From JAFAGX01 sp035624215 (GTDB lineage Bacteria > Acidobacteriota > Terriglobia > Terriglobales > Acidobacteriaceae): a DNA stretch of 64,000 nucleotides. Both the position numbers and the translations under genes were made by a program. This document shows, piece by piece, positions 40,199-49,157 of the stretch. The notes below the pieces were generated by a model, which saw only the letters and a list, made by a program, of their open reading frames with translations, did no database searches and had not been told where the DNA came from. The stretch is taken from assembly GCA_035624215.1 (NCBI GenBank), contig DASPRY010000048.1:62001-126000 (forward strand). Reading direction: 5' to 3'. The number at the start of each line of letters is the position of its first letter. Position 1 is the first letter of the stretch.

Positions 40199-41773
40199 TT
40201 GGCACAACCTCCAATCACGACCGAACGCGCCACCGAAACAATCCGCACCTCCGACAATCAGCTTCTCTGCTGCAAGTCCATCGACAAGCTGATCTCCGAA
40301 TCGGAAGCCCCAGGCCAACGCCTGCAAAAAACTCTCGGTCCCTGGTCACTTACGGCGCTCGGCATCGGAGCCATCATCGGCTCCGGCATTTTCGTTCTCA
40401 CCGGCACTGCCGCTGCCGGCGAGTTCTTCCAGGCGCCATCCATTCTGCACGCGCAAGTCCTCGACCTCATCGTCAACTTCCTGCGCGGGGGCGGCACCGC
40501 CAATGTTCTCATGCATGGGCGCCCGCCCGCCGGGCCGTCCATCGCCATCTCGTTTTTTCTGGTCGCCGTCGCTTGCAGCTTCGCCGGCTTGTGCTATGCC
40601 GAGCTGGCCTCGATGATTCCCATCGCCGGCAGCGCATACACCTATTCCTACGCCACGCTAGGCGAGATCTTTGCCTGGATCATCGGCTGGGACCTGATCC
40701 TCGAATACGTGGTCAGCAATATTGTCGTAGCCATCGGCTTCAGCGCCTACACCAAGTCCCAGCTGGCATCCTTCGGTCTTAACCTGTCCGACAAATGGTC
40801 CACGCCCGTCTGGGAAGCCGGTCGCTGGACGGGCTCTTACTTCAACTTTCCCGCATTCCTCATCGTTTTCATTCTGACCGTGCTTCTGGTGCGCGGGGTG
40901 CGCGAATCCGCCGAAGCCAACAACGTGATGGTTGCCATCAAGATCGGCGCCATTCTGATTTTTCTGGTGGTCGGCGGCGCGCTCGTCAACCCAACTAACT
41001 GGAAGCCTTTCGCGCCCTCAGGATTTGGCGGCATTGTCACCGGCGGCGCCATCGTCTTCTTCACTTACATCGGTTTCGATTCGGTTTCCACGGCAGCCGA
41101 GGAGGCACGCAACCCGCAACGCGACCTGCCCTTTGGCATCATTGCCTCGCTCATCGTTTGCACCCTCCTTTACGTCGGCGTCTCGATCGTGCTGCTTGGC
41201 ATGATGAAATACACGACCTTCGTATCCGGCGATGCGGCCCAGGCCCCAGTAGCCTACGCGCTGCAAATGCTCGGCGCCAGCCGCTGGTCGCGCTCCATCA
41301 TCGTAATCGGTGCGCTCACCGGCATGATTTCCTCGTTATTAGTCTTCCAGTACGGACAAGCCCGCATCTGGTACGCCATGTCCCGCGACGGCCTGTTCCC
41401 CAAACTTTTTTCAGCCGTTCACCCCCGCTTCAAAACTCCGCATTGTGCGACCTGGATCGCCGGATTCGCCGTCGGCATTCCCGCGGGAATTTTCGCGGTC
41501 TCCGACGCTGCCGATCTCTCCAACATCGGCACACTTTTCGCTTTCGTTTTGGTTTCGCTCGGAGTGATCATCCTCCGCCGCTCCCAGCCCGACCGCCCAC
41601 GCGTCTTCCGCGTTCCCTTCGTCCCCTGGTTCCCGCTGATCTCTATCGTTCTCTGCGGAGGGCTCATGACCGGGCTGACCGTCATCACCTGGCTGCGCTT
41701 CGTGGTCTGGCTCATTCTCGGCCTGCTGATTTACTGCTTCTACAGCCGTCATCGCAGCGAATTCGCCAAGTAG
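40199..41773 (+). CDS. APC-superfamily amino acid permease (cationic amino acid transporter type)
   Basis: 524 aa from TTG 40199, with AAGAGG upstream. About 12-13 hydrophobic helices. The start of the transport core is LGPWSLTALGIGAIIGSGIFVLTG (unwound TM1 motif GIGAIIGSGIF), then AGLCYAELASMIPIAGSAYTY in TM3, IIGWDLILEYVV, and VFFTYIGFDSVSTAAEEARNP in the middle, the last being typical of the CAT/YfnA subfamily. Compared with average APC permeases there is a slightly long loop after TM1. Likely imports amino acids; substrate not predictable. Micro-repeat upstream, large repeat region downstream. Confidence 0.92.
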   Translation: MAQPPITTERATETIRTSDNQLLCCKSIDKLISESEAPGQRLQKTLGPWSLTALGIGAIIGSGIFVLTGTAAAGEFFQAPSILHAQVLDLIVNFLRGGGTANVLMHGRPPAGPSIAISFFLVAVACSFAGLCYAELASMIPIAGSAYTYSYATLGEIFAWIIGWDLILEYVVSNIVVAIGFSAYTKSQLASFGLNLSDKWSTPVWEAGRWTGSYFNFPAFLIVFILTVLLVRGVRESAEANNVMVAIKIGAILIFLVVGGALVNPTNWKPFAPSGFGGIVTGGAIVFFTYIGFDSVSTAAEEARNPQRDLPFGIIASLIVCTLLYVGVSIVLLGMMKYTTFVSGDAAQAPVAYALQMLGASRWSRSIIVIGALTGMISSLLVFQYGQARIWYAMSRDGLFPKLFSAVHPRFKTPHCATWIAGFAVGIPAGIFAVSDAADLSNIGTLFAFVLVSLGVIILRRSQPDRPRVFRVPFVPWFPLISIVLCGGLMTGLTVITWLRFVVWLILGLLIYCFYSRHRSEFAK

Positions 41774-41796
41774 AGAAACCTGAATTGTAGGTATTG

Positions 41797-41962
41797 TCAT
41801 TCCGAGGAGCACCGCGACGAGAAATCTGCAGTTCCAATCCGCTCATCGGTTGAACTAAGGAGCCATCTCTGCTCACGTAGGGACAGCCGCCCTCGGCTGT
41901 CCGGGCCGAGCGCAGCTCGGTAGCGTTTTGTGGAAGGGCACGGCTTCAGCCGTGCCGAAAAG
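41797..41962. repeat. Composite repeat region (GTCATTCCGAG, 40-nt palindrome copy 2, GGCACGGCTTCAGCCGTGCC)
   Basis: Between the permease and the mutase. Starts with ATTGTCATTCCGAGGAGCAC then CGCGACGAGAAATCTGC (41802-41830). Then the 40-nt palindrome CACGTAGGGACAGCCGCCCT.. CGGCTGTCCGGGCCGAGCGCAG (41874-41915). Then a perfect hairpin GGCACGGC-TTCA-GCCGTGCC (41938-41957). Three different repeat families are thus packed into 166 bp. Confidence 0.8.
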
Positions 41963-42001
41963 CCTCGAACCCGAAACCGGCGCCCGCGCCACACGACGCC
42001 C

Positions 42002-43624
42002 CTAAATCACCACCGCCTCTTTATACTCCCCGAACACTTTCCGCATTGTGTCGGAGATTTCGCCGACCGTGGCGTGGGCTTCGACAGCTGAAACAATGTG
42101 TGGCATGAGATTGGCACCGGAGCGGGCAGCGTCTTCAATCTTCTTCAGCGAATCTTTCCACGGTTGAGGGTCGCGGCGGGCACGCAGGGCGCGCACCCGT
42201 TCGACTTGCCTGCGTTCCAGGGACTCGTCAATGTGCAGGATCGGAATCGGTTTTTCTTCTTCCACCGTGAACCGGTTGACTCCAACCACGGTCGCTTCTC
42301 CGCGGTCCACCTGCTGCTGATATTCGTAGGCAGAGTTTTGGATTTCCTGCTGCACGAATCCGCGCTCGATGGCTTTCAGCATTCCGCCGAGGGCGTCGAT
42401 CTTGTCGAGATACTCAGTCGCGCGCTTTTCAATTTCGTTAGTCAGCGACTCGATGTAATACGACCCGGCCAGCGGATCGATGGTCTGTGTCGCACCCGAC
42501 TCATACGCGATGATCTGCTGCGTGCGCAGAGCAATCCGTGCCGCCTGCTCGGTGGGCAGCGCCAGGGCTTCGTCATAAGAATTGGTGTGCAGCGACTGCG
42601 TTCCGCCCAGCACTGCCGACATCGCCTGAATCGCCGTTCGCACAATATTGTTCTCGGGTTGCTGCGCGGTGAGCGTGGATCCGGCTGTCTGCGTGTGGAA
42701 ACGCAGCATCCACGAACGCGGATTCTTGGCCTTGAACTGCTCCCGCATGATCCGCGCCCACATGCGGCGTGCCGCGCGGTACTTTGCCACCTCTTCCAGA
42801 AAATTGCTGTGCGCGTTGAAAAAGAATGACAGCCGAGGAGCGAACTTATCTACATCGAGCCCGGCATTCAGCGCGGCTTGCACATACGCAATGCCATTGG
42901 CGAGCGTGAACGCCACTTCCTGCACCGCGGTCGATCCCGCTTCGCGCATGTGATAACCGGAGATGGAAATCGTGTTCCACTCAGGCACGTTCGCATTCGT
43001 CCAGGCAAACATGTCGGTGATGATGCGCATCGCCGGTTGAATCGGGTAAATGTATGTTCCTCTCGCGATGTATTCTTTGAGAACGTCGTTTTGCACCGTG
43101 CCCGACAGATGGCGTATGTCCGCGCCTTGCCGGCGGGCGACCGCGACATACAGTGCCAGCAGAATTGAAGCCGTCGCGTTGATGGTCATCGAAGTGGAGA
43201 TTTTTGTCAGATCGATGCCATCGAATAGCCGCTGCATGTCCTCGATGGAGTCGATGGCGACGCCAACTTTGCCAACTTCCCCGAGTGCGAACGGATTATC
43301 AGAATCCAAACCAATCTGCGTCGGCAGATCGAATGCCACCGAAAGTCCAGTGGTCCCACTCGCCAGGAGGTACTTGTAACGCTGATTCGATTCCTCGGCA
43401 TCTCCAAACCCCGCGTACTGGCGCATCGTCCACAACTTCCCCCGATACATCGTGGTTTGGACGCCACGGGTAAAAGGATATTGGCCGGGATAGCCGACCT
43501 GGCGGTCGTGATCCCAACCCTCGAGATCGGCGGGGGTGTAAAGCGAGCGGACCGGGATGTGAGAGGAAGTCTCTGAGTCAGAACTAGCGGCGGGCTTGAC
43601 TTTATCCACTATAAGACCTTTCAA
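42002..43624 (-). CDS. Methylmalonyl-CoA mutase, catalytic (large) subunit without B12 domain
   Basis: 540 aa. Catalyses the B12-dependent interconversion of methylmalonyl-CoA and succinyl-CoA. It has the (beta/alpha)8 barrel with PFTRGVQTTMYRGKLWTMRQ YAGFG near residues 50-74, ATFDLPTQIGLDSDN (here AFDLPTQIGLDSDNP), HLSGTVQNDVLKEYIARGTYI and GYHMREAGSTAVQE, and DPLAGSYYIESLT at the end of the barrel. Tyr70 in RQYAGF and the Arg in PAMRIIT agree with methylmalonyl specificity rather than isobutyryl- or hydroxyisobutyryl-CoA. The chain stops at about 540, so the cobalamin-binding domain must be a separate subunit, encoded outside this window. A small membrane protein gene lies just upstream on the same strand. 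Confidence 0.93.
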   Translation of the reverse strand: MKGLIVDKVKPAASSDSETSSHIPVRSLYTPADLEGWDHDRQVGYPGQYPFTRGVQTTMYRGKLWTMRQYAGFGDAEESNQRYKYLLASGTTGLSVAFDLPTQIGLDSDNPFALGEVGKVGVAIDSIEDMQRLFDGIDLTKISTSMTINATASILLALYVAVARRQGADIRHLSGTVQNDVLKEYIARGTYIYPIQPAMRIITDMFAWTNANVPEWNTISISGYHMREAGSTAVQEVAFTLANGIAYVQAALNAGLDVDKFAPRLSFFFNAHSNFLEEVAKYRAARRMWARIMREQFKAKNPRSWMLRFHTQTAGSTLTAQQPENNIVRTAIQAMSAVLGGTQSLHTNSYDEALALPTEQAARIALRTQQIIAYESGATQTIDPLAGSYYIESLTNEIEKRATEYLDKIDALGGMLKAIERGFVQQEIQNSAYEYQQQVDRGEATVVGVNRFTVEEEKPIPILHIDESLERRQVERVRALRARRDPQPWKDSLKKIEDAARSGANLMPHIVSAVEAHATVGEISDTMRKVFGEYKEAVVI

Positions 43625-43657
43625 TTACGAAGGGCCGAACTTCCTTATCCGAGAAAA

Positions 43658-43990
43658 TCATCTTTTTCTGTTCGCTCGCCAGAAAGAACTCACTCCAAAC
43701 CAGCCGAACAGGAGGGTAAAGCAGACAGCGACGATGACTCGGCCCGATCCGACGCGTCCAGAGTGAAACTTGTTGTACTCGCGCAGGAAGGCCAGCAATC
43801 CGATTGTGGCTAACGCCAAGAAAATAAACCCTGTGACCTCCAGCCAGAGCTGGCCCAAAACCCCTTCCAGGCGTGAGGTGGTGGCGCGCACAGCGGTCAT
43901 CACCGCACCAAAAGTGCGCGTGCGGCGCACCCGCTGGCCCGCAATCCGGGTCGCGATACCTAGCTTGCGGGCAGTTGACACCTTCGCCAT
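43658..43990 (-). CDS. Small membrane protein, unknown
   Basis: 110 aa. A basic N-terminus (MAKVSTARKLGIATRIAGQR then VRRTRTFG) leads to two hydrophobic helices: LWLEVTGFIFLALATIGLLAFL and GRVIVAVCFTLLFGWFGVSSFW, followed by a short basic end. It lies 33 bp upstream of the mutase gene, in the same direction. Topology suggests both ends inside the cell. Function not recognised; a link to the mutase is only positional. Confidence 0.62.
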   Translation of the reverse strand: MAKVSTARKLGIATRIAGQRVRRTRTFGAVMTAVRATTSRLEGVLGQLWLEVTGFIFLALATIGLLAFLREYNKFHSGRVGSGRVIVAVCFTLLFGWFGVSSFWRANRKR

Positions 43991-44107
43991 TTGGCATCGA
44001 TTTTATCAAGCTTCCGGGTTAGAATAACCGTTCCGTGAGCACGGTCACGAAGCACCGTGACGAGAAACCGCATCTAAGAAATTAGACCTTGTGCCGGAGG
44101 GGGTTTC

Positions 44108-44395
44108 GTGGACCAGCAACTCAAGCAACTGATGAAGGAACTGGGGGAGGCGATCAACGAGTCGCTGGCCGACTCCGATCAGATCGCGGAAGTCGTATCT
44201 AAGATCAAAGAAGGCGGATACGACATTTTCTTAGTGCTGGAGGCCACGATTGGAGTCAGCAAGCCGGGCGAGAAGGCCAATGACAAGACATCACTGGTCA
44301 CTACGCTGACCAGCAATCCCGAGTTTAAAGTCAGCGATCAGGATCTGAAGTTCCTGAAGTCGCTGCGCATCAAAATCGAAGACGACGCCGCATAA
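44108..44395 (+). CDS. Hypothetical acidic protein
   Basis: 95 aa from GTG 44108, which follows GGAGGGGGTTTC. It begins MDQQLKQLMKELGEAINESL and is helical and acidic in its first half (SDQIAEVVSKIKEGGYDIFLVLEAT), with a Lys/Thr-rich middle and a C-terminal KVSDQDLKFLKSLRIKIEDD that may be a helix. No motif recognised. It lies between divergent membrane protein and kinase genes. A cytosolic regulatory or binding protein is possible. Confidence 0.6.
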   Translation: MDQQLKQLMKELGEAINESLADSDQIAEVVSKIKEGGYDIFLVLEATIGVSKPGEKANDKTSLVTTLTSNPEFKVSDQDLKFLKSLRIKIEDDAA

Positions 44396-44408
44396 ACTTC
44401 CGTTACAC

Positions 44409-45314
44409 CTAAGTCGTAGATGAGGGTGGAACTACGACCTGTAACGCGCTTCGGGCCACAGTTACCTCAATCGGCGTTTGGCATACATACTCTCCATCCG
44501 CATAGACGTCGAGGGGTTTTTCTGTCTCGATTTTCAGGCTGCAGGTTGGCAGGTATTCCACTTCCTGCATTCCCAAATGCCGCCCGAAATACACCGTAGG
44601 AAATAGACAGAACAGCTTGAACTTGCCGATGGCATGAATGATGCATAAATCGAGCTGGCCGTCATCGAGTTGCGCTTGAGGGGCGATTTGCATGCCGTCT
44701 CCGTATGCAGGTGCGTTAGCGAAAGCAGCCAATACAATTGGAATGGCTGCACGGGTGATCATCTTTTCCGGATGGTCCGGTGCGGGCAAGCTGAGCCGCA
44801 TTGGCGGCGGCGCGAACCTGGACAGAGCCGGCAATAAACTGAGAACGTATCCGCCATGGCCGCGCAGCCACCGCGGGAGATTGTTGGCGCGCCGGGCAAC
44901 CTCCGCGTCTAAGCCGACTCCGCCGACGCAACAGAAGTAATGCATCGCAGGTTTCGCTGGTGGGAGATCAGTCCCGGAAATTGGCGTGATCACTCCCAGG
45001 TCGATGCTGCGGACATTTCGCCCACCCGATGAAAATTTCTTCCATGCCGATAACGATGTCTTCTTGTTCGGCAAGCGCAGCGCGTGTGCGAAGTCATTTC
45101 CGCTGCCGCACGGCACAATCATTACTGGGAGCTGCAATTTGACCAACCTTGCCAAGTGACGGTGAATCGTACCGTCACCGCCGAAAATCAGAATCGCATC
45201 TGCTTCGGTTGAGCTGGCGGGCAGGCCGATTACCCATGCGGCATCCGAGTTCTCTCGAAATGGCCTTAAGTCTTTTTCGGATGAATCCAGTCCGAAGATG
45301 ACGGCGGCGCGCAT
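44409..45314 (-). CDS. Lipid kinase, YegS/DagK family
   Basis: 301 aa from ATG 45314. Member of the diacylglycerol/sphingosine kinase family that phosphorylates lipid hydroxyls with ATP. Landmarks: the Gly-rich catalytic loop ILIFGGDGTIHRHLARL (GGDGT) near residue 40-57, and MIVPCGSGNDFAHALRLP (GTGNDFA-like loop) near residues 65-83; later FCCVGGVGLDAEVA and the LDDGQLDLCII motif typical of the C-terminal domain. Slightly shorter at the N-terminus than YegS, since the first strand is reduced. The purM gene starts about 115 bp away on the other strand. Substrate lipid unknown. Confidence 0.87.
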   Translation of the reverse strand: MRAAVIFGLDSSEKDLRPFRENSDAAWVIGLPASSTEADAILIFGGDGTIHRHLARLVKLQLPVMIVPCGSGNDFAHALRLPNKKTSLSAWKKFSSGGRNVRSIDLGVITPISGTDLPPAKPAMHYFCCVGGVGLDAEVARRANNLPRWLRGHGGYVLSLLPALSRFAPPPMRLSLPAPDHPEKMITRAAIPIVLAAFANAPAYGDGMQIAPQAQLDDGQLDLCIIHAIGKFKLFCLFPTVYFGRHLGMQEVEYLPTCSLKIETEKPLDVYADGEYVCQTPIEVTVARSALQVVVPPSSTT

Positions 45315-45427
45315 GACTGCGCTAAAGGGTAGCAAATTCGTGCTAAAATGAGCCGCTCTTGAGAGGTTGGTAACTTCTCCCGTAAGCAACAGACGCAGGA
45401 ATCCCCGCAATCCTGACGGAATCACCG

Positions 45428-46480
45428 GTGGAACAGAATGCCGCTAACGGCGCGACCTTAACTTACGCCGACGCCGGTGTGGACATCGACCGCGCGAATC
45501 GTACCAAAAAGCGGATCAAGTATCTGGCCCAAAAGACATTTACCAAAGGCGTTCTCAGCGAAATTGGCGGCTTCGGCGGGCTGTTTTCCATCGACAAGGA
45601 AAAATACCTGGATCCGGTGCTGGTATCGAGCGTGGACGGGGTCGGCACCAAACTGAAGATTGCTTTCGAAATGAAGATGCACCACACCGTCGGCGCCGAC
45701 CTGGTAAATCACTGCGTGAACGACATCGCCGTACAAGGCGCTGCTCCGCTGTTTTTCATGGATTATCTGGCCAGCGGAAGAATCGATCCTGAAGTTATAG
45801 AAAAAGTAATTGAGGGTCTGGCGGAAGCGTGCAAACACAACGGCTGCGCATTGATAGGCGGCGAGACTGCCGAGATGCCCGGTTTCTACGCTGAAGGTGA
45901 ATATGACCTGGCCGGTTTCATTATTGGAGTGGTGGAGCGGGAGCGAATCATCAACGGCAAAACTGTGCAGGTTGGCGATGTAATCCTGGGTCTGCCTTCC
46001 ACCGGCCTGCACACCAATGGTTATTCGCTGGCACGCAAGCTGTTTTTCGAAGTTGCGGGATACACACCGGAAACTTACGTGAATGAGTTGAAGGGCAAGG
46101 TGGGAAACGAATTGATGCACACCCACAAGAGCTATTGGCCCGTGATCAAGAAACTGGTCGCGGCTGACTGTGTTTCGGCGATGGCGCATATTACCGGCGG
46201 CGGCATCACCGAGAATCTTCCTCGTGTTCTGCCGCGCGGAACGGCTGCCATCATCGAAGTCGGCACCTGGCCAGTCTTGCCGATTTTCGAGCATCTTCAG
46301 AAACTGGGGAATGTTGCGCAGGCAGAGATGCTGCGCACCTTCAACATGGGATTAGGCATGCTGCTGGTGGTACCGGCGGCAAAATTCAAGAAGGCCCAAA
46401 GCGTCCTGGAAAAGGTCGGCGAAAAAGCCTACACGGTAGGGCGGATTGTAAAGGGAGACAGGAAAGTGCTGTACACGTAA
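45428..46480 (+). CDS. purM: Phosphoribosylformylglycinamidine cyclo-ligase (AIR synthetase)
   Basis: 350 aa. ATP-dependent step five of purine synthesis, FGAM to AIR. From GTG 45428 it begins MEQNAANGATLTYADAGVDI, with the ATP-grasp-like PurM motif DAGVDIDRAN, then VLVSSVDGVGTKLKIAFEM (substrate binding), GADLVNHCVNDIAVQGAAPL FFMDYLASG, and GGETAEMPGFYAEGEYDLAG. The C-terminal domain holds AHITGGGITENLPRVLP. Full length for the family. It is convergent with the ThyX-like gene (11 bp apart) and divergent from the lipid kinase. Confidence 0.96.
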   Translation: MEQNAANGATLTYADAGVDIDRANRTKKRIKYLAQKTFTKGVLSEIGGFGGLFSIDKEKYLDPVLVSSVDGVGTKLKIAFEMKMHHTVGADLVNHCVNDIAVQGAAPLFFMDYLASGRIDPEVIEKVIEGLAEACKHNGCALIGGETAEMPGFYAEGEYDLAGFIIGVVERERIINGKTVQVGDVILGLPSTGLHTNGYSLARKLFFEVAGYTPETYVNELKGKVGNELMHTHKSYWPVIKKLVAADCVSAMAHITGGGITENLPRVLPRGTAAIIEVGTWPVLPIFEHLQKLGNVAQAEMLRTFNMGLGMLLVVPAAKFKKAQSVLEKVGEKAYTVGRIVKGDRKVLYT

Positions 46481-46491
46481 CCCGCAAGGCT

Positions 46492-48072
46492 CTATCTCTT
46501 GAGTAGATCCACCGGCTCACGCACATCGATGACGCGAAAATATTTCGCCAGCTCCGGGTAACGCTGCGCAACCGCCTCATACATGGCATACGCCACATTC
46601 CGGTACGATTGGTGACCCGCGGGAGTGGTTCGGAGCTCCGAGATGTAGACCACCTCGGCGAAATCCATTTTGAACAAGGTCCTTTTGCGGAAGGCCAGGG
46701 GAATAGCATATTGCGAGTTTTCTTCCGCTTCCGGAATTCGCGATTGTGCCAGCCGCGCCACGGCGTCAGCGGTTCGCTGCATGGTCGAGCGATATTTCTC
46801 CGAAAGTCCCGCCGCATTGAGTTCTTCCGGGATGTCGTAGCCATGCGCGGTGGTAAATTGCTGGCCGATCTGGATACAGCGGCGGTGACGATGCATGTCG
46901 CGGAAGCCGCCGATGTCCATCAAAACATCGAAGCGGAACTGCTGTCCCGCGCAGAAGGCCCGCAGTATCTCGTCATGCTTGCCGCGATGATGAAGGCCTG
47001 CGTCAATAATTTCACGACGGCTCTGTTCGCCGGCGGCGCCAACTGCTTGCCGAATCTGCCGATACGGATAACGGCTGTGCTCGTAGATCAGGGTTGTAGC
47101 CAGTTCCACTTCCAGCGGTTCTTCGTCCAAAAGGTCAACCAGCGGCGCGGGATCGACGCGCTGGCCCGACATCAATTGATTTGCCATTTCTCGCAATTCG
47201 CGGCGGGTTTCAATTTCATAGGGGTTAGGGTCGGCGTACTTAACCAGGGTTGGGGCGACGCGAACCTCGCGCAAGAGTTCCCGTTCCACATCCGCGCCGA
47301 GTTCGGGCGAAAAGGCGCGAATCTGGTTCACTACCTTGCGCAACGATTGCTCATTCGCGTTGTAGGCCGGCGAAGTGGCGGCGCGCTTCAACAGTTCCCC
47401 GAGCCGCCTAACCTCTTTGTGAGTGTGCGACAGCAGATGCGAAACCTGGCCCTCCAGCGTTCTGGCGTTGACAATTTCCCCAAGAGAGGTGTTGGTGGCC
47501 AGCGGCAGCACATAGCGCGAGATGTCGAATGCACGCGCCCGCAGGGTTCGTTCATAGGCTTCCTGCTTCATGTCTGCAGGCTTGGGAACGATGCTTGCCA
47601 GGTATAGAGTCATCCTCTCGGAAAGCGACTCGTATTCGGCGAACAAATGCGCGATGGTTTTGTTGTAAAGCGCGGCTGCTTTCTGGTCTTCGGCAAAGTC
47701 GGGAGTGAAGTAACCGCTTTTCTTGAAGTCCTGGTAGCGGGTGGAGCGCTCTTGCCCATCCCAGCGCTGCTCGTCGGCAACGGCGATCGCGGCCAGAATG
47801 GAAAGCCTCTCGATGGCGAGTGCGATGTGGGCCAAATCCGCAATCGAACGATGCCCGTACTGAAAATAGAAGGTGTTGAGAAATTTTTCCGCCTTCTGCT
47901 GGCTGATTTCCTTCAGCGAATCTTTCATGGAAAGCGCTGAGCGCGAATATTTCGCCATGGCGTAGGCCTGAATTTCAGGCTCTGCGCCATAAACCGCATA
48001 GACTTCAACCGACGGTGATTCGGCGCTGCAATTTCCATTCGTGGGTTCAATTGGGTTGCCGGTTTCAGACAT
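46492..48072 (-). CDS. Double-domain ThyX-family protein (FAD-dependent thymidylate synthase-like)
   Basis: 526 aa, about twice the length of ThyX. The N-terminal half contains KFLNTFYFQYGHRSIADLAH (ThyX-like 'HxSxxEH' region altered) and WDGQERSTRYQDF, matching the ExSxRY end of the ThyX motif but lacking the RHR part. The C-terminal half has KHDEILRAFCAGQQFRFDVL, GGFRDMHRHRRCIQIGQQFT (the RHRR part) and a later AGLSEKYRSTMQRTADAVAR. So the RHRx7S motif is divided between the halves. It could be an FAD-dependent dTMP synthase variant or a related methyl-transfer flavoenzyme. Convergent with purM. A separate thyA was not seen. Confidence 0.8.
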   Translation of the reverse strand: MSETGNPIEPTNGNCSAESPSVEVYAVYGAEPEIQAYAMAKYSRSALSMKDSLKEISQQKAEKFLNTFYFQYGHRSIADLAHIALAIERLSILAAIAVADEQRWDGQERSTRYQDFKKSGYFTPDFAEDQKAAALYNKTIAHLFAEYESLSERMTLYLASIVPKPADMKQEAYERTLRARAFDISRYVLPLATNTSLGEIVNARTLEGQVSHLLSHTHKEVRRLGELLKRAATSPAYNANEQSLRKVVNQIRAFSPELGADVERELLREVRVAPTLVKYADPNPYEIETRRELREMANQLMSGQRVDPAPLVDLLDEEPLEVELATTLIYEHSRYPYRQIRQAVGAAGEQSRREIIDAGLHHRGKHDEILRAFCAGQQFRFDVLMDIGGFRDMHRHRRCIQIGQQFTTAHGYDIPEELNAAGLSEKYRSTMQRTADAVARLAQSRIPEAEENSQYAIPLAFRKRTLFKMDFAEVVYISELRTTPAGHQSYRNVAYAMYEAVAQRYPELAKYFRVIDVREPVDLLKR

Positions 48073-48200
48073 TACTGACCTCAGGTTTGGCAGGCAAATT
48101 GAAATCTTACTGCAAGGTTAGATACTGTGCGCGGAAAACACTCTTTTGGAACTTTCCATTTGGCGGCGGAATCATATATAAGGTAATTAACTAATTGGTC

Positions 48201-49046
48201 ATGTTCCGGTCTTTCTTAATATTTGCTGGTGCAATCCTGTATTTGAGCACGTTTGCCGCAGCTCAGAGTATATGGCCTGCGGTTCCGGTCTCGGGCGGCG
48301 ACAATGTTGTGCTGCCGCTTGTGCTGTCCTGCTACTCAGGTTGCCCTTACGGTGCGAACTCTGAACCGGCATCTCCTACCGTTCCGCCGCCGCTTCCCCG
48401 CATGGGCCCGGAGCTCGCGCTTCAGGTTTATCGCAATCGCGCCAGCATGCAAGCCGAGCAGCTATCATCCTATTCTGCCAGCACCGTAGTCCGCGCAGAG
48501 CTGCCCGACACCGAGCAGTCGGGGGAATATGAGCTCGAGCGCCGCTATTCTGCTCCCCATTCGCTGGCCTTCAAGGCCGTGCGCTTCACCGGCGACAACT
48601 TTGTGAAGAGCAACGTGATTCTGCGGCTGCTGCAGTCGGAAGCAAGTCATGTCGAAAAAGATGACCCATCGCTGAACGCGCTTACCCCGGCAAACTACAA
48701 GATCGCCTATAAGGGAACGGGGCAATTACAGGCACGCATCGTCCATATCTATCAGGTAAAGCCCCGGCACAAGCGCAGCGGATTATTCAAAGGCCGTGTT
48801 TATTTGGATGCGTTTACTGCCAGCATGGTAAGGGCCGAAGGCAAACCAGTGAAATCGCCTTCCATTTTCCTGAAACAGGTCGAGTTCGTGCAGGACTATG
48901 CCGACGTTGATCTGTTCACCTTACCGGTGCATATGCACTCCGAAGCGCGGGCGCGTATTGTGGGGCGCGCCGTGGTTGACATCTATAACTCCGACTACCA
49001 CGTGACCACTGGTGCTGTTCAGGCAGACGCAGCCCCCTCTCTCTGA
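48201..49046 (+). CDS. Secreted outer-membrane lipoprotein-sorting-like protein
   Basis: 281 aa from ATG 48201, with a signal peptide (MFRSFLIFAGAILYLSTFAA AQS). The mature protein has a Pro-rich linker (PASPTVPPPLPRMGPE) and then a beta-rich domain: YSASTVVRAELPDTEQSGEY, ARIVHIYQVKPRHKRSGLFK and RVYLDAFTASMVRAEGKPVK. The last is a strand pattern seen in LolA/LolB-type or Lpp20-like folds. Its start is preceded by AGGTAATTAACTAATTGGTC, with no strong ribosome-binding site. Localised in the periplasm. Function is not recognised with certainty. Confidence 0.65.
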   Translation: MFRSFLIFAGAILYLSTFAAAQSIWPAVPVSGGDNVVLPLVLSCYSGCPYGANSEPASPTVPPPLPRMGPELALQVYRNRASMQAEQLSSYSASTVVRAELPDTEQSGEYELERRYSAPHSLAFKAVRFTGDNFVKSNVILRLLQSEASHVEKDDPSLNALTPANYKIAYKGTGQLQARIVHIYQVKPRHKRSGLFKGRVYLDAFTASMVRAEGKPVKSPSIFLKQVEFVQDYADVDLFTLPVHMHSEARARIVGRAVVDIYNSDYHVTTGAVQADAAPSL

Positions 49047-49157
49047 CCACGCCGTACAATTAGCCGACAACCACCCGATGCTCGATCAGCTCCCAATCCG
49101 CAGCCGCGTCCATGTCCGGCTATAATTCCCTCTTTCTCTGAAGTCAGGAGCGAAATC

